A DNA stretch of 7,550 nt from Burkholderiales bacterium (GTDB lineage Bacteria; Pseudomonadota; Gammaproteobacteria; Burkholderiales; SG8-41). The stretch covers positions 1-7,550 of the forward strand of contig SYEN01000542.1 of NCBI GenBank assembly GCA_005800795.1, read 5' to 3'. The notes beneath the pieces are model-generated. The model worked only from the letters and a program-made list of their open reading frames with translations, had not been told where the DNA came from and made no database searches. The translations under genes were made by a program, and so were the position numbers. Shown here in pieces: positions 1 through 6,403 of the stretch; position 1 is the stretch's first letter; each line of letters opens with the position of its first letter.

Positions 1-613
1 GATCATGCACCACGTAGATATGATGTTCGCGCGCAATGGCTATCAGCCGTTCAAAAAACGCCAGATCAACACATTGCGCAGTGGGATTGCTCGGAAAATT
101 CACGATCAGCATTTTCGGCTTGGGATAGCCGTCACGAATCGCTTTTTCCAGCGCGTCGAAAAAATCCACATCCGCCTGCATCGGCACATGGCGAATGTCG
201 GCGCCGGCAATTACCGGGCCGTATATGTGAATTGGATAACTCGGATTCGGCACCAGCACCACATCGCCCTGCTCCAGCGTGGCCAGCGCGAGATGCGCAA
301 TGCCTTCCTTGGAGCCGATAGTGACGATGGCTTCAGAATCAGGATCCAGTTCAACTTTGTAGCGTGTCTGATACCAATTGCAGATGGCCTTGCGCAGCCG
401 GTGGATGCCCTTGGACACCGAATACCCGTGCGTATCCGGACGCTGAATGGATTCCACCAGTTTATCGACGATATGGCGCGGCGTCGGCCCATCCGGGTTA
501 CCCATGCTGAAGTCAATGACATCCTCGCCACGCCGGCGTGCCGCGAGTTTTAGCTCACCGGTAACGTTAAACACATACGGCGGCAGCCGTTTGATTCTGG
601 GAAACTCTTCCAT
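1..613 (-). CDS. alaC: AlaC-like alanine aminotransferase, N-terminal half (runs off left edge)
   Basis: Fold-type I PLP-dependent aminotransferase, cytosolic. AlaC is known to make alanine from pyruvate with glutamate as amino donor. I translated the minus strand from the ATG at 613: 204 codons stay open to the window edge, beginning MEEFPRIKRLPPYVFNVTGE. The text matches remembered E. coli AlaC very closely: LPPYVFN, AARRRGED, DFSMGNPDG, QRPDTHGYS, TIGSKEG, VPNPSYPIHIYG, YPKPKM and FPSNPTAQCV. The last full codon is the Asp of VVHD (residue 204), expected to contact the cofactor pyridine nitrogen; the Schiff-base lysine lies outside the window. The family is about 400 residues, so roughly half is present. 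The start is chosen because the family similarity begins within a few residues of this Met; the Shine-Dalgarno is weak (only GAAG nearby). It is divergent from the Mth938-like gene. Family assignment is firm; alanine specificity is inferred from similarity. Confidence 0.93.
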   Translation of the reverse strand, partial: MEEFPRIKRLPPYVFNVTGELKLAARRRGEDVIDFSMGNPDGPTPRHIVDKLVESIQRPDTHGYSVSKGIHRLRKAICNWYQTRYKVELDPDSEAIVTIGSKEGIAHLALATLEQGDVVLVPNPSYPIHIYGPVIAGADIRHVPMQADVDFFDALEKAIRDGYPKPKMLIVNFPSNPTAQCVDLAFFERLIAIAREHHIYVVHD

Positions 614-629
614 GCGCGGACTTCAGTAT

Positions 630-656
630 TTGAATTGAGTGGTCGGAGCGTATAAT
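630..656 (+). promoter_or_regulatory. Putative sigma-70 promoter in the divergent spacer
   Basis: The spacer between the two divergent genes holds a perfect -10 hexamer TATAAT (651-656) on the plus strand. A TTGAAT hexamer (630-635, four of six consensus bases) precedes it with a 15-bp gap, shorter than the usual 17. Transcription would start near 663 and leave a leader of about 43 nt before the ATG at 706. An aminotransferase promoter must read the other way through the same 92 bp, but I could not pick convincing boxes for it. The -10 is visible directly; its use is inference. Confidence 0.42.
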
Positions 657-705
657 TTTAGCCGAGCAAGGAACTTCAAGCAAATCAAAAACTTACAATA
701 CCTTC

Positions 706-1077
706 ATGAAATTGCATCTCGCAGCGGGCGACGGCAGGAATCGTTTCACCGGCTACGGCGACGGTTATGTCGCGGTGAACGGCCAGCGCTATGATCATTC
801 GCTGGTGATTACCCCCGACGCGATTCACGAATCATGGCGAGTTGACGGATTTGCTTCTCTCAGCATCAAGCACATAAAGTTCGTGCTCGATCTAAAACCT
901 GAAATTGTGATTCTCGGCACCGGCGCGTCACAACGCTTTCCCGCGCCAGTACTGATACTTGAATTCGCAACAGCGCGAATCGGCCTCGAAGTGATGGCGA
1001 CTCCCGCCGCCTGCCGCACCTACAATATTCTGCTGGCGGAAGGCCGTGCGGTGATCGCTGCCTTATTGCTGAACTGA
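706..1077 (+). CDS. Mth938-like (DUF498/NDUFAF3-family) protein
   Basis: Small soluble protein of 123 residues, the usual length for this one-domain family (Pfam DUF498; Xcc1710-like in bacteria). The mitochondrial relative NDUFAF3 is a respiratory complex I assembly factor; the bacterial role is not established. Diagnostic features are the early F.GYGDG..AVNG..Y segment (14-29), the glycine-rich GTGASQRFP loop (71-79), and the C-terminal GLEVMATPAACRTYNIL followed by AEGR (93-114). No signal peptide or membrane segment is seen. The start ATG fits the family N-terminus; there is no good Shine-Dalgarno close to it (AAGGA lies about 30 nt upstream). In many betaproteobacteria, as I recall, such a gene sits beside an alaC-type aminotransferase, as here. 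It ends convergent with the GAF-GGDEF gene across 86 bp. Confidence 0.88.
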   Translation: MKLHLAAGDGRNRFTGYGDGYVAVNGQRYDHSLVITPDAIHESWRVDGFASLSIKHIKFVLDLKPEIVILGTGASQRFPAPVLILEFATARIGLEVMATPAACRTYNILLAEGRAVIAALLLN

Positions 1078-1160
1078 GCACCCAAACCGTCACGCGCCAC
1101 GAGCTATTTGCTCCGCAAGGCGTCCTCTTAATCGCTTCGCTCAAAGTCTGGTTTAGGTGC
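1078..1160. repeat. Inverted repeat bracketing the convergent intergenic spacer
   Basis: GCACCCAAACC (1078-1088) directly follows the stop codon of the Mth938-like gene. Its near-perfect reverse complement GGTTTAGGTGC (1150-1160; 10 of 11 bases pair) sits just past the stop of the opposing GAF-GGDEF gene. Between the arms is a small hairpin, GAGC-TATTT-GCTC, near 1103-1115. Placement between two convergent stops suggests a bidirectional 3' structure that limits read-through, but neither strand has a following T-run, so it is not a classical intrinsic terminator. Confidence 0.4.
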
Positions 1161-1163
1161 GAA

Positions 1164-2840
1164 CTACGCTGGCGAGCGTCCGGCTTGTGCTTCCATTTCA
1201 GGGTGATAGAAACGGAATCGATCTTCTCCGGAAACTTGCGCTGCCGTAGCGGCCAGCGACGCGGATTGCAACAGTTTGTCCAATTCATCGCCATCGCGCG
1301 GATACACGCTAACCCCCATGCCACACACAATCTGCAAGGTGGCGCCTCCCAGCGCCAACGGTCGCTGCACTTCATCCAGCACACCTTGAAGAAGCGCCTG
1401 CACGGTACGCAGATCAAAGACGGTGCTTTGCAGACGATGCATCACGTGCGACACCATTGCAGCATCGGATCTTAACGGTAGCAGCAACGCAAATTCATTT
1501 GCACTCAAGCGCGCCAACGTATCGGTTTTACGTATGCAGCCATGGATGCGGGCAGCCACGGCCTTAAGCAATGCATCGACCGCTTGTCGTGTCAATCCAT
1601 CGTACAGGGCGGCGAAGTTCTCCAGCTTGAGAACGGCGATGGCCACCAGTTGTTCATCGCGGCTGGCGTGGGCTGACGCCTGGCGCATCAACTCTGCCAG
1701 CAGCGGAAGGGTGGCCGCACCGGTCAACGCGTCGCGCCCCGCCGTGTGAGCCTGCATCATCCCGGGGGGCAGATTTTCCAGCGCCATCGAAACGTGCTTT
1801 GACACCTCCTTGAATACCGCTACCTCATCTGCAGTAAAAAAATCCGCGTCTTTTGCAAACAGCGACAAAGTGCCGGTGACAGCGTCGCGCTCAATCAGCG
1901 GCATCGCCAGACAGGAATGGTAACCGCGGCGCAGCGCTTCCAGACGGCGCGGGCCGCCGGTGCTGGGCTCTGCAGCCAGATTGTTTGTGTACGCAGACTC
2001 CCGAGTACGTACTGCACGGCCAATCAACGACTGTCCGCGCGGCAAATCGGGGTTGGTGGGGGCAATGTCCGTACCGACCATGGCCTGCGCATCTTCACCG
2101 GCACAGGCCACCGGCTTGACATTCATGGTCGCCGAATCATACTCCCCGATCCATACCGCGCCGAATTTGCCGTCGTCTACCGCAATACGGCAGATGTCAT
2201 CCAAAAATTGCTGGCGGCTGGTGGCACGCGTGATCGCGCGGTTAATGGCGGTTAATACCGCATGCAGCCTCGACAAGCGCGATACTTTGGCGCTTTGAAT
2301 ATTCCGCTCAATGTACTGCCCCAGCTGGCAGCCGAGGGCGTGGAACATTTCTAGTGATTCACGCGTCTCTTCACGCGGCGCAAAGCTCCAGAAACCCATC
2401 ACGCCCTTGACTTCGCCCTGCACCGTCACGGGCAACACCAGCCCGGAGCGCAATCCGGCCTTGAGCGCAGGGGGCGGCAAATCGGGAACTTCGCGTATGT
2501 CGGTAATCGACACAGGGTGCCGCGTCGCCCAAGCACGGCCCGCCAGGCGCGTTCGCGGTGCTAATCGCAGTGTCAGGGATTCCGCCACAAACGTTACCAG
2601 CGCCGGATGATCCTCCGTCCAAAAATCCACGTACTGCAAAAACGCGGCGTCATCCGACACCCTCCACAGCGACGCGGCAACGAAGCCTTCATGTTCACAA
2701 ATGGCCTTAAAAACCGCCTGCGTCGCACGGCGCATGCCACTGCTTTCCGCCAGGATACGCACCACCTCATATTGAAGGGCCAGCCGCCGCTGATGCAGAT
2801 TGGGACGCGTTTCCGCAGCGTTCATCGAGACACTGCTCAT
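1164..2840 (-). CDS. GAF-GAF-GGDEF-like protein with degenerate cyclase site and retained RxxD I-site
   Basis: Cytosolic signalling protein of 558 residues without membrane segments. GAF domain 1 covers about 22-178 and GAF domain 2 about 192-355; a GGDEF-fold domain covers about 368-547, starting at RDALTG and ending GEDRFRFYHPEM. Active diguanylate cyclases make c-di-GMP from two GTP using GG(D/E)EF and a metal-binding Asp. Here the signature is SANEF (446-450), and the LDLD strand reads LKLE (404-407), placing Lys at the first metal Asp, so catalysis is very unlikely. The inhibitory-site motif RKTD (437-440) is intact, exactly five residues before SANEF as in PleD, and Arg469 could match PleD's secondary I-site Arg. 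About 17 extra residues lie between LLLP and the GVSVYP strand. The protein stops after FYHPEM, where an EAL domain often begins. A c-di-GMP-binding effector is the best inference. The start is the first ATG; a second in-frame Met is residue 6, and neither has a clear Shine-Dalgarno. The gene lies 103 bp behind the response regulator. Confidence 0.9.
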   Translation of the reverse strand: MSSVSMNAAETRPNLHQRRLALQYEVVRILAESSGMRRATQAVFKAICEHEGFVAASLWRVSDDAAFLQYVDFWTEDHPALVTFVAESLTLRLAPRTRLAGRAWATRHPVSITDIREVPDLPPPALKAGLRSGLVLPVTVQGEVKGVMGFWSFAPREETRESLEMFHALGCQLGQYIERNIQSAKVSRLSRLHAVLTAINRAITRATSRQQFLDDICRIAVDDGKFGAVWIGEYDSATMNVKPVACAGEDAQAMVGTDIAPTNPDLPRGQSLIGRAVRTRESAYTNNLAAEPSTGGPRRLEALRRGYHSCLAMPLIERDAVTGTLSLFAKDADFFTADEVAVFKEVSKHVSMALENLPPGMMQAHTAGRDALTGAATLPLLAELMRQASAHASRDEQLVAIAVLKLENFAALYDGLTRQAVDALLKAVAARIHGCIRKTDTLARLSANEFALLLPLRSDAAMVSHVMHRLQSTVFDLRTVQALLQGVLDEVQRPLALGGATLQIVCGMGVSVYPRDGDELDKLLQSASLAATAAQVSGEDRFRFYHPEMEAQAGRSPA

Positions 2841-2870
2841 GGGGCAAACACGGGAGACTTCATGACAACG

Positions 2871-2890
2871 CCAATTGTAACCAATTGTTT
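2871..2890. repeat. Tandem 10-bp direct repeat with CAATTG cores upstream of the GAF-GGDEF gene
   Basis: Two adjacent decamers, CCAATTGTAA and CCAATTGTTT, lie 31-50 bp before the ATG at 2840 in the 103-bp spacer behind the response-regulator gene. Each contains the palindrome CAATTG, one helical turn apart. On the minus strand the repeat also contains TACAAT (2879-2874), five of six bases of a -10 box and correctly oriented for the GAF-GGDEF gene, though no convincing -35 stands 17 bp upstream. The spacer is AT-rich and lacks a GC hairpin terminator. Operator or promoter function is inferred from position alone. Confidence 0.35.
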
Positions 2891-2943
2891 TTATTAGGTT
2901 TTTTACTTACACGCGCCTTCATTCTGCGATGTAGAAGAAACCG

Positions 2944-3588
2944 CTATAGGGTAGTCAAGCCCTCGCGCACGGCGTACTTGGTCAACTGCGCTACAGTACG
3001 TAATTCCAGTTTGTGCATGACATTGCGACGATGCACTTCAATGGTCGCCTTGGTGATACCCAAGCGGCGCGCGATCTCCGCTGTTCGCACGCCGTCAGCC
3101 ACCAGCCGCAGGACTTCACGCTCGCGCGGACTCAATGCGCTCAGCGGCGGTGTTGCCGATGTGCCCTGGGGCGCAATTTCACTGACCACCGCAGCGGTGA
3201 TCTCGGCACTAAGAAAATTTTGTCCTCCGGCAACCGCGCGTATGGCGCGTGGCAAATCAGTAAGGGCGGCAGTCTTGGTGACATAACCCATGGCCCCTGC
3301 CTTGAGCATTTCCTGCACAAATCGTTTGTCCAGATAAGCTGATAGCGCGAGCACCTTGATGCCGGGATGCGACTTGTGCAACTGCCGCGCCACATCCACG
3401 CCGTTTATCCCGGGCATGGAAATATCCAGTACTAGCACATCGGGCTCGACTTCCGCTACCAGCTTCAGGGTAGCCGGCCCGTCGCTGACGGCTCCTACGA
3501 CCTGCAAATCCTGTTCATGTGCCAGTACGGCAATCAAGGCATCCAACAGCATACGGTGGTCGTCGGCCAGTACAATTCGTATCGTCAT
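2944..3588 (-). CDS. NarL/FixJ-family response regulator
   Basis: Cytosolic DNA-binding response regulator of 214 residues, standard for the family. The receiver domain (about 3-120) has the acidic pair D9/D10, phospho-acceptor Asp55 in VLVLDISMPG, Ser83 in ALSAY and Lys105 in GYVTKTA, so the phosphorylation site looks complete. After a short linker the LuxR-type helix-turn-helix (about 150-212) reads LSPREREVLRLVADG, then EIARRLGITKATIEVHRRNV and MHKLELRTVAQL, all typical. The ATG overlaps the kinase stop in an ATGA, indicating translational coupling and a cognate pair; a GCGAGAA stretch is a weak Shine-Dalgarno. Phosphorylation by the upstream HisKA_3 kinase is the expected activation route. 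Target promoters cannot be read from the sequence; the GAF-GGDEF gene just downstream is one candidate. Confidence 0.95.
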   Translation of the reverse strand: MTIRIVLADDHRMLLDALIAVLAHEQDLQVVGAVSDGPATLKLVAEVEPDVLVLDISMPGINGVDVARQLHKSHPGIKVLALSAYLDKRFVQEMLKAGAMGYVTKTAALTDLPRAIRAVAGGQNFLSAEITAAVVSEIAPQGTSATPPLSALSPREREVLRLVADGVRTAEIARRLGITKATIEVHRRNVMHKLELRTVAQLTKYAVREGLTTL

Positions 3589-5489
3589 AGTGTGTTCTCG
3601 CTTAATGGCATTGTTATGGTTATCGCAGTACCCGCGCCGGGTACACTGCTCACGTGCAGGCTACCGCCTGCAAACTCTGTTCGTTCCCTGGCGCCCGCCA
3701 GTCCCAGCCCGCTGGTTTCCAGCCGGTCCAAATTGGCGGTATCAAACCTCATCCCCATATCACTGACGGTAATCAGGATATTCCCCTGCACACGTTGAAT
3801 ATCCACGTGCGCAGTGTTTACATTCGCATGTTTTGTAACATTAATCAACAATGCCCGCACCGCACGGAACATCGAAGCTCGCAGCGTTTGGTCCAGCGGC
3901 TTGTCTTCCTCGTCGTCGTTCACCACCACGGTCAGCCCATAGGAGCGCTGCAGGTCCTCTGCCAGCCAGCCGATGGCGGGCACCAATCCCAGTTGGCGTA
4001 GTACTGGCGGGCTGAGTTCGAACTCCAATGACCGGATTTCCTGATTAATCTGATCCATCATGCCCTGCACCTCGGCTAACCGTGCAGCCCATGTATTGTC
4101 CCCCGGCTGTTGTGCCAACCCGCGCGCGATCGCCGCGAGTTTAAGGCGCATCAGGTTGATGGACTGCCCCGCGCCGTCGTGCAGATTCTGCGCGATGCGC
4201 GCGCGCTCTTCTTCGCGCACGGCCTCACGCCGCGCGGCGAGGCGGCGCAGCATCCGGTTTGCCCGCTGCAATTCACGTTCCGCCGCCTTGCGCCGGGAAA
4301 CGTCCATCGAGGTGCCGATCCATTCGCGCACTGACCCATCGGCATTGAGCACTGGCGCCGCGCGCGTCAGCACGTCCCACACATGACCGTCACGGGCCAA
4401 AATCCGGTGCTCATGTTCGTATGCCGATTTGGCCGCAATCGCCGCCTGCATCGCCGCTGCCGCGCCAGCGCGATCCTCTTCATGTATGAAATCCAGCCAA
4501 TTGCGGGTTTTCAGGTATTCAAGGCTGTCGCCGGTAATCGATTTGAGAATCGAACGCATGCGCCCGCTGGAATCCAGCACCCAGATCGCCTGCGAGGTGG
4601 CGTTCACCAGCGTACGATAACGCTGCTCGCTTTCCAGCAGAGCACGCTGTTCGGCTGCCTTGCGCACGGTAATATCGCGCCAAGTACCGGCAATGCCTAC
4701 CGGCTTTCCGTCTGTGCCGAATATGGGTACTTTCGTGATTTCCGCCCAGGTTTCACCATCAACCGACCGGCGTTCAAACGTCATTGCGATACCCTTGACC
4801 ATAACCATGCGATCCTCGGCGGTAACGCGATTGGCATCCTCAAGTGAGCGTATATCAAAAATGGTTTTGCCAATAAGTCTGGACGCAGGCAATTGGTACC
4901 CTTCTTCCTGCGCTCGATTCACCGCTATGAAATGCCCTTCAGCATCCTTCAGCCAGGCGCGGTCGGGTATGCCATCCAGCAACGCGCGCAGGCGTTGCCC
5001 GGATTCCTGCATCGAAGCCTCGATCTGCTTGCGCGCGCTGATGTCCTGTGTCGCCGACACCAGCCGCTCGGCCTTACCGTCAGGGCCGGCAAAGATGGTC
5101 TGATGCGATTGCACCCACAGTACGATGCCGTCAGTGCGCACTATGCGGTAATCGAGCGTGCGCCCCTGCAATGTATCGATCGCCAGTTTACGGACTTCGA
5201 GAAATCGCGCGCGATCTTCTGGATGCACTTGATCCTTAAACAAGGGATATTTTCCGTCCACCGGCAGCGGGCCTCGCAGCCAAGCAGGATCGTCGCTGAA
5301 TTTAATCGTATCGGTGGCAATATGCCATTCAATGATAATCATGCGCGCCGCCGCGCGTGCCACCGCGAACTGCGCGCTGCTTTCGCGCAGACGCCGCTCG
5401 CTTTCAGCCAGCGACGCCGTGCGCTGGGCGACACGCTGTTCCAGTTCATCACGCGCACGCCGCAGCCCCTGTTGCGCCTTTTGATACTG
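3585..5489 (-). CDS. PAS-PAS-PAS-HisKA_3-HATPase part of a frameshifted MASE1 sensor kinase
   Basis: C-terminal 634 residues of a NarX/DegS-type sensor histidine kinase, which would phosphorylate the adjacent NarL-type regulator. The frame is open from 5504, after an in-frame TGA at 5507-5505. It begins with a signalling helix (QYQKAQQGLRRARDELEQRV...), followed by PAS domains at about 50-155, 160-280 and 286-403. HisKA_3 dimerisation segment: ARIAQNLHDGAGQSI, phospho-acceptor His encoded at 4181-4179. HATPase: FRAVRALLINVTKHA, then SDMGMRFD and SGLGLAGARER. Two conserved residues are altered: N-box Glu is Ala (3854-3852) and the second Gly of the D-x-G-x-G box is Arg (3749-3747). The frame has no stop for 1.9 kb, so it was recently or still is under selection. 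An isolated start could be GTG 5363, but it lacks a Shine-Dalgarno and sits inside the linker before the first PAS domain. More likely this is the second half of the MASE1 gene upstream, joined across a nine-T run. It ends in ATGA overlap with the regulator. Confidence 0.88.
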   Translation of the reverse strand, partial: QYQKAQQGLRRARDELEQRVAQRTASLAESERRLRESSAQFAVARAAARMIIIEWHIATDTIKFSDDPAWLRGPLPVDGKYPLFKDQVHPEDRARFLEVRKLAIDTLQGRTLDYRIVRTDGIVLWVQSHQTIFAGPDGKAERLVSATQDISARKQIEASMQESGQRLRALLDGIPDRAWLKDAEGHFIAVNRAQEEGYQLPASRLIGKTIFDIRSLEDANRVTAEDRMVMVKGIAMTFERRSVDGETWAEITKVPIFGTDGKPVGIAGTWRDITVRKAAEQRALLESEQRYRTLVNATSQAIWVLDSSGRMRSILKSITGDSLEYLKTRNWLDFIHEEDRAGAAAAMQAAIAAKSAYEHEHRILARDGHVWDVLTRAAPVLNADGSVREWIGTSMDVSRRKAAERELQRANRMLRRLAARREAVREEERARIAQNLHDGAGQSINLMRLKLAAIARGLAQQPGDNTWAARLAEVQGMMDQINQEIRSLEFELSPPVLRQLGLVPAIGWLAEDLQRSYGLTVVVNDDEEDKPLDQTLRASMFRAVRALLINVTKHANVNTAHVDIQRVQGNILITVSDMGMRFDTANLDRLETSGLGLAGARERTEFAGGSLHVSSVPGAGTAITITMPLSENTL

Positions 5490-6375
5490 AAAAAAAAATC
5501 GCGCTCAGACACATGGCCGAAACGGCAGCCACCACCAGAAATGACTGCACCATCAGTGAGCGGCCCAGCGGCAGTACGCCATAGGGCCACAGTCCCAGCG
5601 CGTTATAGCGCACCATAAACGTCATCAGCAGCAGCATAAACACCATCGTACCGGGCATGCCCAGCCGTACTGCGGCCCACAGGATCAGTGGCAGCGCCAG
5701 ATACAGGGTAGGCAATTTGAGGCTGAACATAATGTGCAGCACCAGCGCAAGCAGCAAATACAACACAGCCGCTTCGAGCCACTTTAAGGGCGGCACGGTG
5801 CGCCAGCGGGGTGCATGCTGGCGCAACACCAGTAGCAGCGGCGCCATTACCATTGCGCCTGCCGCGTCGCCCGTCCAATACGACATCCAGTCCAGACCCG
5901 TGAAGTGATGTCCCGACGCCGACGCCAGCAAAAAATGTACGCTTATACTGACAGCAGGCCCCAGCAACGCGGCGCCCACAAAAAACACATTCACGTCGCG
6001 CAGATTTTCGAGTCTTAACGGCAGACCACGGCAGGCACGTATCAGGTGCGCGCCCGCATAAGCACCTGCTGCATGACTCGCTGCATCGGACAAAGCTTCG
6101 GTCAAACTTTCGTGAAACAGCCCCAGCACAATCAGGCATTCGAGGGCAAACACCGTGGCAGCCCATTTGAGCCAGGTTGTCCGTTCGCTGCTCAATAGCA
6201 CGGCGATGTAAAGACCGCTGGTGAGCACAACGGTCGATGTGTGACCGGGATTCAGCGACAGCCATTGTCCGAACAACACCAGGCCAACATAGCCACCAGC
6301 AAACAGCACCACCGCCGGAAGGCGGAAGGTCAGCGGTCGCACTGGGGTCGCGGACACCTCCAGAACCGTGGACAT
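5449..6375 (-). CDS. MASE1 membrane sensor part of the same frameshifted kinase
   Basis: As written, this encodes a 308-residue integral membrane protein: an N-terminal MASE1 sensory domain (about 20-290) of roughly eight hydrophobic segments. MASE1 is a known bacterial input module found on kinases and c-di-GMP enzymes. Hallmarks are the first membrane helix GGYVGLVLFGQWLSL, the YWTGDAAGAMVMAPLLLVL segment (166-184) and LPLILWAAVRLGMPG (228-242). True homology stops at SAIFF (291-295). The next 13 residues (SVSKGATGAAACA) are out-of-frame translation of the kinase linker, ending at TGA 5451-5449. Dropping one T from the run at 5498-5490 continues SAIFF directly into QYQKAQQ of the signalling helix, giving about 929 residues. 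The ATG at 6375 lies 28 bp after the deacetylase stop, with no clear Shine-Dalgarno. Alone, the product would be a sensor without an output domain. Confidence 0.88.
   Translation of the reverse strand: MSTVLEVSATPVRPLTFRLPAVVLFAGGYVGLVLFGQWLSLNPGHTSTVVLTSGLYIAVLLSSERTTWLKWAATVFALECLIVLGLFHESLTEALSDAASHAAGAYAGAHLIRACRGLPLRLENLRDVNVFFVGAALLGPAVSISVHFLLASASGHHFTGLDWMSYWTGDAAGAMVMAPLLLVLRQHAPRWRTVPPLKWLEAAVLYLLLALVLHIMFSLKLPTLYLALPLILWAAVRLGMPGTMVFMLLLMTFMVRYNALGLWPYGVLPLGRSLMVQSFLVVAAVSAMCLSAIFFSVSKGATGAAACA
5490..5498 (-). other. Nine-T homopolymer at the sensor-kinase frame junction
   Basis: The coding strand reads ATT TTT TTT TCA G, a run of nine T. The upstream frame is closed by TGA at 5451-5449 and the downstream frame by TGA at 5507-5505, so any frame change must fall within about 56 nt (5504-5449); this run is the only long homopolymer there. 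Eight or eleven T would join MASE1 to the PAS/kinase part. One net +1 ribosomal shift on the Phe codons, or transcripts one nucleotide short, would do the same. Whether it is a base-calling error, a mutation or functional slippage cannot be decided from the sequence. Confidence 0.85.
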
Positions 6376-6403
6376 AGGGCTATAAATTAATCAAATAAAA
6401 CAA

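Noticed and set aside
5..553. 182-codon plus-strand open frame at the left edge
   Set aside because: It is antisense to the AlaC-like aminotransferase, whose minus-strand translation matches the family throughout.
866..1417. 183-codon minus-strand frame spanning the end of the GAF-GGDEF gene and the Mth938-like gene
   Set aside because: It overlaps two well-supported genes in the wrong frame or strand and shows no domain.
1164..2840. Active diguanylate cyclase
   Set aside because: The GGDEF signature (SANEF) and the metal-binding Asp (Lys405) are both lost.
3585..5363. Kinase as an independent cytosolic gene starting at GTG 5363
   Set aside because: The homologous signalling helix is coded 42 codons farther upstream, up to the T-run, and the GTG has no ribosome binding site; one interrupted MASE1 kinase explains the region better.
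4893..5618. 241-codon plus-strand open frame
   Set aside because: It lies antisense to the PAS domains and MASE1 junction; the translation is rich in Arg, Cys and Pro with no recognisable domain, as expected opposite G/C-biased codons.
5603..6265. 220-codon minus-strand open frame overlapping MASE1
   Set aside because: It is a shifted frame of the MASE1 sequence; the translation is Cys/Arg-rich without membrane pattern, while the MASE1 frame has clear family motifs.
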